Positions 51,627 through 60,163 of a stretch of 64,000 nt of DNA are shown here, one piece after another. The DNA comes from Spyradosoma sp004558035 (GTDB lineage Bacteria; Verrucomicrobiota; Verrucomicrobiia; Opitutales; UBA953). A model generated the notes under the pieces. It ran no database searches, was not told the DNA's origin, and worked only from the letters and a program-made list of their open reading frames with translations. Numbering within the stretch: position 1 is the first letter of the stretch; each line of letters begins with the position of its first letter. The translations under genes were made by a program, and so were the position numbers. The stretch is taken from positions 245,325 through 309,324 of the forward strand of contig NZ_JBNPNH010000003.1 of assembly GCF_050314555.1 (NCBI RefSeq), in the 5' to 3' direction.

Positions 51627-52699
51627 GCGCCCTCGCCCGTTTTCTCGCGGATTCCGCGCTGATCACGCGCCCGTCGCTCCCGGTGCTGCGGAGCTCCCGC
51701 GTGCGCCTGGCGCGTAATCTCGCCGACGCGTTCTTCCCGGACCGGCTCGCGCCGCGGGAACGCGACGCGCTGAAGACGCGCATGATCGACGCGCTGACGC
51801 GGCTGCCCGAATTCGAAGGCGCGACCGTCTTCGACATGCGCGGACTCGAGCCGACGGAAGCGCGCCTGCTCGCCGAGCGCCGCTTCATCTCCGCCGAGCT
51901 CGTCGGCCGCGAAGGCGCCGCCGTCGTCGTTTCCGCCAACCGCAAGTGCTCCGTCATGCTCAACGAAGAAGACCACCTGCGCATTCAAGCGACGGCCGCG
52001 GACCCGGATCTCGCCCGGCTCGCGCGCGCGGCGGAAGCGCTCTCCGACGCGATCGGCGCCGCGCTGCCCTACGCGCGCTCGCCGCGCTACGGCTTTCTCA
52101 CGGCGTGCCCGACGAATCTCGGCACAGGCATGCGCGTCTCCGTCATGGCGCATCTGCCCGGGCTCGTCATGGACGGCCAGATGGAAAAGGTCGTCCGCGC
52201 GCTCGACATGTGCGGGATGACGGTGCGCGGCTGGCTCGGCGAAGGCTCCGACGCGACGGGCAGCTTTTTCCAGATCTCCAACCGGCGGACGCTGGACCGG
52301 CCCGCCGACGCGATCGTCGCGGATCTGGTCGAATGGAGCCGCAGTCTCGTCGAGCAGGAACGCAACGCCCGCCGGCGCGTCGTGCGCAAAAACCGCACGG
52401 GCGTCGCCGACCAGATCGGGCGCGTTTACGGCGAATCGCGCTTCGGCGTGACGCTCTCGCAGGGCGAAGCGGTTTCGGCGCTCTCGCTGCTGCGCCTCGC
52501 CTGCGATCTCGGCGTCTTTCCGGAATACGCGCGCGCCCGCATCGACGATCTGCTCGAAGAGGCGCTCGACGCGCACGTCGCCTTCCGCCAAAAAATTCCG
52601 GAAGACCGCGAGCACGCCGCCGCGCTCGACCGCGCACGCGCGACGCTTTTCCGCGAAACGTTTTCGACGATCCCGCCGCCGGATTTTTCGACGCTCTGA
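51623..52699 (+). CDS. mcsB: Protein-arginine kinase McsB
   Basis: Phosphoryl transferase of the creatine-kinase fold that phosphorylates arginines on proteins and tags them for ClpCP in Firmicutes. The product is 358 residues. SSRVRLARNLAD at the start, NEEDHLRIQ with the catalytic acid (about residue 122), and CPTNLGTGMRVSV are family signatures, as is NRRTLDR-type ISNRRTLD. The C-terminal phospho-arginine pocket RDxxRA of Bacillus McsB is not clearly matched. No ctsR or clpC is adjacent, unlike Firmicutes. Confidence 0.92.
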   Translation: MSALARFLADSALITRPSLPVLRSSRVRLARNLADAFFPDRLAPRERDALKTRMIDALTRLPEFEGATVFDMRGLEPTEARLLAERRFISAELVGREGAAVVVSANRKCSVMLNEEDHLRIQATAADPDLARLARAAEALSDAIGAALPYARSPRYGFLTACPTNLGTGMRVSVMAHLPGLVMDGQMEKVVRALDMCGMTVRGWLGEGSDATGSFFQISNRRTLDRPADAIVADLVEWSRSLVEQERNARRRVVRKNRTGVADQIGRVYGESRFGVTLSQGEAVSALSLLRLACDLGVFPEYARARIDDLLEEALDAHVAFRQKIPEDREHAAALDRARATLFRETFSTIPPPDFSTL

Positions 52700-52718
52700 C
52701 GCGGCGGGAACGCCCGCC

Positions 52719-53813
52719 TCACTTCGTCTCCACCGAAATCGTCGGGAACGCGAACTCGATTCCCGCCGCGGCGAAACGCCGTAGAATCGCCAGATTCAGC
52801 GCGGACTTGAAGCGCAGAAACGCCGCGTAGTCCGACGACGCGAAATGATAGACGACCGAAAGATCCAGCGAGGATTCGCCGAACGCGTCGAAATGAATGC
52901 GCGGCGCGCGCGAGCCCTCGCGGACGCACTCGGGAACGTCCGTCAACTCGGCGAGAATCGCGAGCGCCTCCTCGATTTTTTCCGGCGGCGTGTCGTAAGT
53001 CAGCCCGAGCCGAAATTCGTCGCGTATCGTCTCGCGCGCCGTCACGGTGCGGATCGTGCGGTTGGCGAGGTCGCCGTTCGGAATGCACAGCAGCGCGCCG
53101 TCGCGGGAACGGATGCGCGTCGAACGCACGCCGACTTCCTCCACCGTTCCCGCCGTGCCGCCGCCGACGTCCACGGAATCGCCGACCTGAAACGGCCGAT
53201 CGACGATGAGCATCACGGAGCCGAAAAAGTTCTTCACGGAATCCTGCGCGGCGAGACCGAGCGCCAGACCGCCGATGCCGAGCATGGCGAGAATCTCCGC
53301 CGGCTGCGTGTCCGTCGTGATCCGGATGACGATCAGCACGCCGAGCGCGACGACGAAGATCTTGAGCAGCGCCGAAAGCAACGGCAACAGCGTCGCCGCG
53401 GACTTGTTCTTCGGCGACGCGTAACGGCGCACCAGCGCGACGGGAAGCCGCACGCAATGCCACAGAAAAATCGTCTGCGCGCAGATCAGAAAAATCCAGA
53501 ACAGCCGCGCGAGCGCGCCCGTCTCCTCCTCGCTCAACGGCGCGGTCGTCTCCGTGAACTCGCGGAAGGCGACGACGCCGAGCCCCGTGAACAGGAAGAC
53601 GCTGGTGCGCGCGACGGCCTCGAAGAGCGTTCCCGCGACGATGCGGCGCAACGGACGCGTTCCCGCGCGGACGGCGCCCAGCATGCGGCGGGAAAGCGCC
53701 ATGAGCGCCTTGCGCAGCACGAGCCCGACCAAAAATCCGCCGACGGTGAACGCCAGAAGCTGTAGCGCGAAATGCGCGTCGGGAACGAGCGTCTTCAAAA
53801 TCGAGAAAAACAT
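52719..53813 (-). CDS. MscS-type small-conductance mechanosensitive channel
   Basis: Membrane channel opened by hypo-osmotic stretch, 364 residues. Four or five N-terminal hydrophobic segments are followed by the pore-lining helix LAMLGIGGLALGLAAQDSVKNFFG (in parts, about 180-205), then the beta domain with VGDSVDVGGGTAGTVEEVGVRSTRIRSRDGALLCIPNG (in parts). The glycine/alanine packing of the pore helix is conserved. Convergent with mcsB, 19 bp apart. Confidence 0.92.
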   Translation of the reverse strand: MFFSILKTLVPDAHFALQLLAFTVGGFLVGLVLRKALMALSRRMLGAVRAGTRPLRRIVAGTLFEAVARTSVFLFTGLGVVAFREFTETTAPLSEEETGALARLFWIFLICAQTIFLWHCVRLPVALVRRYASPKNKSAATLLPLLSALLKIFVVALGVLIVIRITTDTQPAEILAMLGIGGLALGLAAQDSVKNFFGSVMLIVDRPFQVGDSVDVGGGTAGTVEEVGVRSTRIRSRDGALLCIPNGDLANRTIRTVTARETIRDEFRLGLTYDTPPEKIEEALAILAELTDVPECVREGSRAPRIHFDAFGESSLDLSVVYHFASSDYAAFLRFKSALNLAILRRFAAAGIEFAFPTISVETK

Positions 53814-53925
53814 GCGCGGATTCTACCCGCCGCCTCGCCCGAAAAGAAGCGGAAAGTTCATTCCCGGAAAAGCGCCGCCTTCACCGCCGCGCGGAACCGT
53901 GAAATGCTCCGCTCCCTTCCGCGAC

Positions 53926-53961
53926 AAAAAAAACGTTCCCGCGGATCGCTCCGCGGGAACG
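53926..53961 (-). terminator. Terminator made from an inverted motif pair
   Basis: CGTTCCCGCGGA (53934-53945) pairs perfectly with TCCGCGGGAACG (53950-53961) around four bases; the minus strand continues with eight T. It lies about 110 bp beyond the stop of the PEP-CTERM gene at 54070. Confidence 0.88.
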
Positions 53962-54069
53962 CCAACACACACTATGAAAAAGGGATGAAAAGAATCGAGG
54001 CGTCGAAAAAGCTTAAAAGGTCGAAAAGTAACTACCTTCCAAACTCCTGAGCTCCTCCACTCCTGAACT

Positions 54070-54834
54070 TTATTTCCTGCGGCGACGACGCGTTCCCGCC
54101 AACGCCAGCGCGCCCAGACCCGCCAACAGCCCGAACGCCGACGGCTCGGGAATCATCGAAAGCTTCGTCATTGAAATGCTCGAGACATTTTCATTGATAC
54201 GATAGTCGGAGCCGTTACCGCCACCAATCATGATATTGTTAACTTTATTTCCGGCAACGTATGTCGCAGAATTAAGTTCCCCAACAGAAGCCAAAACCCC
54301 ATCGATGTAAAGGCTTGCAACGTTATCGATGACATAAAGCTCTGCGGTGTATTCTACGCCGGACGAAAGCTGAACTTGATCTGTCAGCGTCTTCGTAAAA
54401 ACATCACGACTATTTCCGTCCAAATTCACATAATTACTACCACCTGTGTACGGACCAAAACGCAGATTGTTCGTTCCGTCCGTAAGCGTCGCAACAACAG
54501 GCCAATTGTTGCTTGCTGAAATAGGATCTCCCAAGGCAAAAGTCACCGTAAATTTGAAGTCATCACCCCAAGTAACTCCGGTGTCTCCTACCAAGTGAGG
54601 GCGCTTTTGGCTTGAAATATTTACCCCGCTTTCATCCGTACAGCCGGTGACATCCCAAACATTATCCAGAGCATAAGATCCGGACGAATTGACAATTTCG
54701 TATCCGCCTTCCAGAGAAGAACCGAAATTCATCGTCCAGAGAGTTTCCGTAGAGACGATGCCGTTCGGTTCTGCCGCATTCGCGAATGCTGTTCCAGCGG
54801 CGAGGAGCGTGGTGATGGTGATTAATTTTTTCAT
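54070..54834 (-). CDS. PEP-CTERM protein with jelly-roll type domain, low GC
   Basis: A 254-residue exported protein from the ATG at 54834 (MKKLITITTLLAAGTAFANA signal). The middle (about 25-215) is a beta-sandwich with the pattern of a LamG/concanavalin-like lectin domain: LWTMNFGSSLEGGYEIV, FKFTVTFALGD, SSGVEYTAELYVIDNVASLYIDG (in parts), VNNIMIGGG. It ends in IPEPSAFGLLAG, a helix and RRRRRK, nearly identical to the tail of the 44333-47524 protein. The gene is visibly richer in A and T and uses codons the neighbours avoid (ATA, TTA), which suggests transfer or relaxed selection. Confidence 0.85.
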   Translation of the reverse strand: MKKLITITTLLAAGTAFANAAEPNGIVSTETLWTMNFGSSLEGGYEIVNSSGSYALDNVWDVTGCTDESGVNISSQKRPHLVGDTGVTWGDDFKFTVTFALGDPISASNNWPVVATLTDGTNNLRFGPYTGGSNYVNLDGNSRDVFTKTLTDQVQLSSGVEYTAELYVIDNVASLYIDGVLASVGELNSATYVAGNKVNNIMIGGGNGSDYRINENVSSISMTKLSMIPEPSAFGLLAGLGALALAGTRRRRRK

Positions 54835-54950
54835 AAAGCGTTTAAGGTGGAATTTTGAAAACGCATTATCCCCGGTTCCGAATACCGGTGGTGAAACGCC
54901 GCCGAGACCGCATAAACACAAGAAACTTATGAACGCTTAAAGAGCAATCA

Positions 54951-55034
54951 AAGGAGAGGCGACATTCCTGTCGCTTCCTCGAAATTGCTTTCAGGCAAAC
55001 TTCAAAAAAGCGGCGGGAACGCCGCTTCTCCCCT
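54951..55034. repeat. MITE-like 85 bp element, diverged copy
   Basis: AAGGAGAGGCGACATTCCTG followed by TCGCTTCC, a spacer, then AAGCGGCG-GGAA-CGCCGCTT and CTCCCCT. Same plan as the element at 57957-58041 but with eroded left end. The rest of 54835-55137 holds a hairpin related to 48018-48057 (54861-54903) and no gene. Confidence 0.68.
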
Positions 55035-55137
55035 AAGTTTCCGCGAATTTTCGCCAAATGACTTACTCCGTGTTCGCCCGTGCATTCCGGGGTCGAAATT
55101 TGGGCTTGCATCGGTATTCGGAACCGAGGGGGCGGGG

Positions 55138-56031
55138 CTATTTGTCCGCGAGAATCTGCAGGAGGGAATTGAGATTGAAGAGGCCGTGGACGAGGACGGG
55201 AACGGCGAGTCGTCCCGTGCGCTCGTAGGCGAGGCAGAGCACGCAGCTCAGCGCCGCGAGCGGCAGCACGCCCGCCCACGAATCGTGCGCGAGCGCGAAG
55301 CAAAGCCCCGTCAGCAGCGCCGCGGGAACGCCGCCCGTCTTCGCCTTCAGAAAACGATAAAGCCCCGCGCGGAAAAAGACTTCCTCGACGAAGGGCGTGA
55401 ACACGACGAGCGCGGGCACGAACAGCGCCAGCGCCCACGGATGCTCGAGCGAGCGCAGATTGTCCACCAGAATCTGGTCGCGCGCCCACGCGTCCTTCAG
55501 CTCCGGGAAAACCGCGGGAACGCATTGCGAAAGCGCCGAGGCGACGAAGACGACGAGCAGCGCGAGCCCGAAAAACGCCCACGCGTTTTCGCGGGAACGC
55601 CACGCGAGGCGCGAGAGCGCGGGCAGCGCGCCCGCCGCGTTCCAGCCGTCCGCGAGCTTCGCGCGGATTTTTTCGAGAAACGCGTCGCCGAACGGAACCC
55701 TGCGCCCGGAGAACGCGCCCCACACGAACGCCGCGACGAGCGGCTGATAAAAGCCGACCGCATAGACGGGATTCGCCGCGAGATCGACGTCCGGAAAGAC
55801 CGCGCGCGCCGCGGCGAATCCGAGCTGCGGGAGCGCCACGAACGCGAGCACGAAGGCGACGAAGAAGAAAACGAGCTCCGCGCCCGTCGCGCGCCACGGC
55901 GCGAGCGTTCCCGCCGGGAACGCGCGCGCGCGGGAAAGGCGCGCCGCCTCCGTCGCGGCGAACCACGCGCCGACGGCGAGAAAAATCAGATTCGCGGCGA
56001 GCAGCGCGACTGCGGCGGGAGAATCGGGCAT
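55138..56031 (-). CDS. CPBP family intramembrane metalloprotease
   Basis: A 297-residue membrane protein with about eight helices and an Abi/CAAX-prenyl-protease-like fold. Motif 1 FVEEVFFRAGLYRF (EExxxR, about residue 208), motif 2 FALAHDSW (His, about 243) and motif 3 VHGLFNLNSL (His, about 282) are intact, so it should be active as a glutamic/metal-type intramembrane protease. The substrate is unknown. The ATG at 56031 lies 14 bp after the leuB stop, so it may be cotranscribed with leuB. Confidence 0.88.
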   Translation of the reverse strand: MPDSPAAVALLAANLIFLAVGAWFAATEAARLSRARAFPAGTLAPWRATGAELVFFFVAFVLAFVALPQLGFAAARAVFPDVDLAANPVYAVGFYQPLVAAFVWGAFSGRRVPFGDAFLEKIRAKLADGWNAAGALPALSRLAWRSRENAWAFFGLALLVVFVASALSQCVPAVFPELKDAWARDQILVDNLRSLEHPWALALFVPALVVFTPFVEEVFFRAGLYRFLKAKTGGVPAALLTGLCFALAHDSWAGVLPLAALSCVLCLAYERTGRLAVPVLVHGLFNLNSLLQILADK

Positions 56032-56045
56032 GGCGGTTCCCGCGC

Positions 56046-57146
56046 TCAGACGCGTTCGAGAATCGCCGCCGCCATCGCCTTCGTGCCGACGGAGGCGCCG
56101 CCGAAGGCGATGTCGCCCGTGCGCGTTCCCGCGTCGATCGTCTCGCGGACGGCGCGTTCGATGTCCTCGGCGACGTCGTTCAGCCCGAAGCTGTGGCGCG
56201 CCATGAGCGCGGCGGAAAGAATCTGCGCGCAGGGGTTCGCCTTGTCCTGACCGGCGATGTCGGGCGCGCTCCCGCCGGACGGCTCGTAGAGCCCGAACGG
56301 GAAGCCGTGGCGGTTTTTGCCCGCACCGAGCGAGGCGGAGGAAAGCATGCCGAGCGAGCCGCAGACGACCGCCATTTCGTCGGAAAGAATGTCGCCGAAC
56401 ATGTTTTCCGTGAGCAGCACGTCGAACTGCCCCGGATTCGCGACGAGCTGCATCGCGGCGTTGTCCACGAGCAGGTGCGTCAGCGTGACGTCGGGCGCGA
56501 GCGCGGCGACGCGTTCGGTGACGATTTTGTTCCAAAGCACGGAGGTTTCGAGCACGTTGGACTTGTCCACGAGGCAGATCGTCCGGCGCGGGCGGGAACG
56601 CGCGGTCGCGATCGCGACGTCGGTGATGCGCTCGATTTCGCTCGTGCGGTAGCGCATCGTGTCCACGGCTTCGAGCTCGCCGTTTTCGAGCGTCGTCGTC
56701 GCCTTGGGCTTGCCGAAATAAATGCCGCCGGTGAGCTCGCGGATGCACACCATGTCGATGCCGTCGGGAATGCGCGCGGGCGCGATCGGCGAGGACGCCT
56801 TCAGCGCGGGCAGGAGCAGCCCGGGGCGCACGTTCGCGAAGAGCTCGAACTGCTTGCGCAGCGGCAGCAGCGCGCCGCGCTCGGGCTGCTGTTCCCGCGG
56901 GACGTCCTTCCACTTCGGGCCGCCGACGGAGCCGAACAGAATCGCGTCCGCCGCCCTGCACGCCGCGAGCGTCTCGTCCGGGAGCGCCTTGCCGCAGGCG
57001 TCGATGCCCGCGCCGCCGACGGGATGCACGGAATATTCGAGCCTGTGCCCGCGCTTCGCGAGCGCCTTTTCGAGAATCGGCAGAGCCGCGTCCATCACTT
57101 CCGGGCCGATGTAGTCGCCCGGCAAAACTGCGATTTTCAGATCCAT
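56046..57146 (-). CDS. leuB: 3-isopropylmalate dehydrogenase
   Basis: Leucine biosynthesis, oxidative decarboxylation of 3-isopropylmalate with NAD. The product is 366 residues from the ATG at 57146. LPGDYIGPEVM, the substrate loop LLPLRKQFELFANVRP, RELTGGIYFG, VDKSNVLETS and the NAD-binding region EPSGGSAPDIAGQDKANP (with the Asp of NAD enzymes in the LGAGKNRHGFPFGLYEP context) are present. leuA, leuC and leuD are not nearby. Confidence 0.95.
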   Translation of the reverse strand: MDLKIAVLPGDYIGPEVMDAALPILEKALAKRGHRLEYSVHPVGGAGIDACGKALPDETLAACRAADAILFGSVGGPKWKDVPREQQPERGALLPLRKQFELFANVRPGLLLPALKASSPIAPARIPDGIDMVCIRELTGGIYFGKPKATTTLENGELEAVDTMRYRTSEIERITDVAIATARSRPRRTICLVDKSNVLETSVLWNKIVTERVAALAPDVTLTHLLVDNAAMQLVANPGQFDVLLTENMFGDILSDEMAVVCGSLGMLSSASLGAGKNRHGFPFGLYEPSGGSAPDIAGQDKANPCAQILSAALMARHSFGLNDVAEDIERAVRETIDAGTRTGDIAFGGASVGTKAMAAAILERV

Positions 57147-57218
57147 AAGTGCGAAAACACTACGCTCCCGCGCTCGGGAACGCAAAGTAAAGATTCGGGC
57201 GGCCGCGACGCGTTCGCG

Positions 57219-57926
57219 CTAATTCTTGGACTCGATCTTCAGCAGCTTTTCCGACGGCATGCCCGACGCCGCCGAAAGCCCGCGCAGCAGCAGCCACAGC
57301 GCCGCCGCGATGAAAAACATGCACGGCAGCACGATCACCGGCCACGACAGCGAAAGCATCCTGCCGAGCTCCGCGTTGAACGCGTCGAGGTTCTCCGCCG
57401 GATCCGTCGTGACGACAAGCCGCGCGAGCGCGAAGTTCAGCGCCGCGCTCAGCGCGAACGAAGCCGCCAGCACGCGCGACGCCCGGCGCAGCGTTCCCGC
57501 GAGCGCCGCCTCCGTCCCGCGCGACGCGCACGCCGCCTCGATCGCGGGAACGTCGAAGATCTTTTCGTTGAAGAGCAGCGTGCGGCAGAGCCTGCGCGAA
57601 CACAACAGCGCCGCCGCGATCAGCGCGGGAATCGCCGCCTCCTTCACCGCCACCCAAAACGGCGAAAGCCGCATCAGCCCGACGCCGCCCGTCAGCAGCG
57701 TTCCCGCGAAGCCGAGCACGGAAATCCAGTTCGCCTCGCGGCGACGCGCGTAGTCATAAAAAAAATACGCGCACGGGAACGCGAGCGCGACGACGAGCCG
57801 CGCCGCCGCCGGCACCTGCGGCGCCCAATCGCCGCCTTTCGACAAGATCAGCGCGGGCACGACGATGTTCGCCGCCAGACTCAACAACGCGCTCTCGCGC
57901 TTTTCGTTTTTCTTCGTCTCAGTCAT
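57219..57926 (-). CDS. VC0807-like multi-pass membrane protein
   Basis: A 235-residue protein with six hydrophobic segments. The pattern SLAANIVVPALILSKGG, LVVALAFPCAYFFYDY, ISVLGFAGTLLTGGVGLMRL and FWVAVKEAAIPALIAA matches the VC0807 family as I remember it, a group distantly like septation protein A. The function is unknown. It sits alone between leuB and a repeat element. Confidence 0.7.
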   Translation of the reverse strand: MTETKKNEKRESALLSLAANIVVPALILSKGGDWAPQVPAAARLVVALAFPCAYFFYDYARRREANWISVLGFAGTLLTGGVGLMRLSPFWVAVKEAAIPALIAAALLCSRRLCRTLLFNEKIFDVPAIEAACASRGTEAALAGTLRRASRVLAASFALSAALNFALARLVVTTDPAENLDAFNAELGRMLSLSWPVIVLPCMFFIAAALWLLLRGLSAASGMPSEKLLKIESKN

Positions 57927-57956
57927 AAATCTTCATCCTCCAGTCGCCTTCCTCTT

Positions 57957-58041
57957 AGGGGAGAAGCGACATTCCTGTCGCTTCGGAGCTCTTTCCCCGA
58001 CGGGGATTCCGAAAAAGCGGCGGGAACGCCGCTTCTCCCCT
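57957..58041. repeat. MITE-like 85 bp element with 12 bp terminal inverted repeats
   Basis: AGGGGAGAAGCG at 57957-57968 is the exact inverse complement of CGCTTCTCCCCT at 58030-58041. Inside are AAGCGACA-TTCC-TGTCGCTT, CCCCGACGGGG and AAGCGGCG-GGAA-CGCCGCTT, the last containing the iterated GGGAACG motif. It could fold into a multi-arm structure. No target-site duplication could be assigned. Confidence 0.78.
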
Positions 58042-58071
58042 GAATTTCCGTTCCCGTCGTTCATCGCGATT

Positions 58072-59274
58072 TCAAATGCACAAGAACACAATCGCGGCGA
58101 TCAACCCGAAAAGGCACAAAAGCGCCGTGAGGCAGCCCAGCCCCACTGCCTTCCCCCCTGCGCTCTCCGTTATCCCGAAGAGGGCCACCAATCCCCCGGC
58201 ACCGAACCAGACGACGAAAGCTTGGCTTGCTTCATCCCGCAAACACAAGTCCAACATGGTCATCGTGACAATGAAGCAGACGATGAGCACCAGCGCCACC
58301 ATCAGGGCGATTCCCATCAGCACCGTGGATTTTTCCTCTTTCCGCGCCCTTTTCGCCGCAGCTTCCTGGCGCAGCTTTCGTTCCTCCGCCGATTTGCGTT
58401 CCCATTCGGCTTTCCGTTCCGCCTCGCGGCGTTCCCGCTCTTCGCGTTCGCGAATCGGATCGGGCGGGAACGAGAATTCTTCGTTCCGCCCCGAACCGTC
58501 GCACGCGTAGTAATACGTTTTCCCGTTGAAGGTGAACGCGAGGCGCCACACGGAAACGTAGGCGAATTTGTATTTCGTGAAGTTCTCCACTTCGACGCGA
58601 CTGACGCCGGACACCTTCCGATTCAAAAACGCTTCCCAGTCCGGAATCGTGCTCCCGAAATCCCGCCGGTTCTGGATTTTCGGCACCACTTTCTTCTCCC
58701 AAATGAAATCCGCCGGCAGCGTCGAATCGACGATGTTGCAGTCCTCCATTTCGCCGAAGTATTCCGGACGGAAAAATTCCGCCTCGGCGTGGACGTAGCG
58801 CACCGCGTTCGTCGCTTCCGCAAGCCCCGGCGGAAGCGCCCGCGAGTCCGTCGCGGGAAGCGTTCCCGTGACGGTGGCGTGCGCGTCGAGCGTCGTTTCC
58901 GAAGGCAACCCTTCCTGGGGTTCCAGCCGGACGAGGAGGCGCATCGGCACGCGCTCGTCAAAGAAATACGCCGCGACGTAGAACGGCGCCTCGTCGCCGA
59001 ACTCCGCCTCGGCGGAAACCTTCTCGCCGTATTCCCGCGAGAATTCGCGCCAGAAGCAGTCCGAAAATTTTTTGCGAAATTCGTCCTTCGTGATCTTGAA
59101 CGGGAAGATGCGCTCGGGACGGTCGATGTCGCGACGATGCGCGCCGCCGAGAATCTGAAAGATCTTGTCGCAGTTCGGGCAGCGGCAAGTCACCGCGAAC
59201 GGGTTGAAGCGGCTGATCGTCGCTCCGCAGTTCGGGCACTTGATTTCGTGAAGCGTGATTTTTTCGGAAGACAT
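58072..59274 (-). CDS. Zinc-ribbon / coiled-coil / membrane protein
   Basis: A 400-residue protein of unknown function. It begins with a zinc ribbon (CPNCGATI and CRCPNCDKIF, about residues 13-38). A middle region of 220 residues follows with Trp and Phe-rich segments (DEFRKKFSDCFWREFSREYGE, FYVAAYFFDERVPMRLLVRLEP in parts) that look globular. A highly charged Arg/Glu helix (about 280-320) precedes two or three C-terminal transmembrane helices (VLMGIALMVALVLIVCFIVTM, then a second near the end). First gene of a minus-strand group with a membrane protein and an SPFH protein, though gene order puts it downstream of them. Confidence 0.65.
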   Translation of the reverse strand: MSSEKITLHEIKCPNCGATISRFNPFAVTCRCPNCDKIFQILGGAHRRDIDRPERIFPFKITKDEFRKKFSDCFWREFSREYGEKVSAEAEFGDEAPFYVAAYFFDERVPMRLLVRLEPQEGLPSETTLDAHATVTGTLPATDSRALPPGLAEATNAVRYVHAEAEFFRPEYFGEMEDCNIVDSTLPADFIWEKKVVPKIQNRRDFGSTIPDWEAFLNRKVSGVSRVEVENFTKYKFAYVSVWRLAFTFNGKTYYYACDGSGRNEEFSFPPDPIREREERERREAERKAEWERKSAEERKLRQEAAAKRARKEEKSTVLMGIALMVALVLIVCFIVTMTMLDLCLRDEASQAFVVWFGAGGLVALFGITESAGGKAVGLGCLTALLCLFGLIAAIVFLCI

Positions 59275-59356
59275 CGGAAGAAGGGAAAGCTTAAAGGGAA
59301 AGACGGAGGAATCGGGAAACGTTCTTCGCGTCGCGGCGCCTTTGCGGGAGCGTTTT

Positions 59357-60139
59357 TCATCGCGCGTCGCCGATCGCGACCGCGGCGCGCTTCAGCGTGC
59401 GCGCGGCGGAAATGCGGGCGGCGGCGTCGCGGGCAGTCTTTTCGAGCGCCGCGAGCGCGTCGGGAGCGTCCGCGTCGGCGGCGTCGGCGAGCGCGTCCAT
59501 CGCGCGCTGCACGGCGGCGAACTCCTGCGGGACGAGTTCGGCGAACGTCGGATTTTCCGAAAATTCTCCGGCGGGAACGCGCGTCGCCGCGTCGAAAAAG
59601 CGCGTCAGCGCGCGTTCGGCGGCCTGTTTTTTGAGCGCGTCGAGCGAGCTTTTTCCGGCGACGACGGTGCGGAACACGGGAACGAGCGCGGGAAAGGTCG
59701 CCGTGCGCGAGCGTTTTTCGGCGACGCGGCGTTCGTGCGCGGCGTGCAGCTCGGTCTGCGCTTCGGCGCCCATCGAGAGGAAGAGAATCTTGCCGATCCA
59801 CCACGCGGAAAGCACGATCTGCGCGGCGTAGTACCATTTCGGCGAAACGTCGCAGTGCGGAATCAGCGTCAGCCCGTTGTACGCGGCGAAGAGCAGGAAG
59901 CCGCAGCCCGTGAAGTTCACGATCTGCGAGGCGACGGCGACGTTCTGCGTCGAATAGGCGCCGCGCGAGGAGACGGCGAAGATCGAAAAGAGCCCGAAGG
60001 TTTCGAGCGCGAGCAGCCAGACGAGGTTTTCCCAGAAGAGCACGGAGAGCTCTTCCGGAGCGAAGATCGCGAAGAGAGCGCAGGTCGCGACGACCGCGAC
60101 GGCCCAGAGAGAGACGGATTTTCCGGTCAGAATTTTCAT
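59357..60139 (-). CDS. Membrane protein with alpha-helical cytosolic tail
   Basis: A 260-residue protein of unknown family. Four hydrophobic segments lie in the first 130 residues (SLWAVAVVATCALFAIF, LVWLLALETFGLFSIFA, IVNFTGCGFLLFAAY, YYAAQIVLSAWWIGKILFL). A soluble Ala/Asp/Glu-rich helical domain of about 120 residues follows. It sits 24 bp after the SPFH gene on the same strand, so the two are probably cotranscribed, and the membrane partner may pair with the SPFH scaffold. Confidence 0.6.
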   Translation of the reverse strand: MKILTGKSVSLWAVAVVATCALFAIFAPEELSVLFWENLVWLLALETFGLFSIFAVSSRGAYSTQNVAVASQIVNFTGCGFLLFAAYNGLTLIPHCDVSPKWYYAAQIVLSAWWIGKILFLSMGAEAQTELHAAHERRVAEKRSRTATFPALVPVFRTVVAGKSSLDALKKQAAERALTRFFDAATRVPAGEFSENPTFAELVPQEFAAVQRAMDALADAADADAPDALAALEKTARDAAARISAARTLKRAAVAIGDAR

Positions 60140-60163
60140 CGTGAAGCCTTTCTTTTTCGGAGT

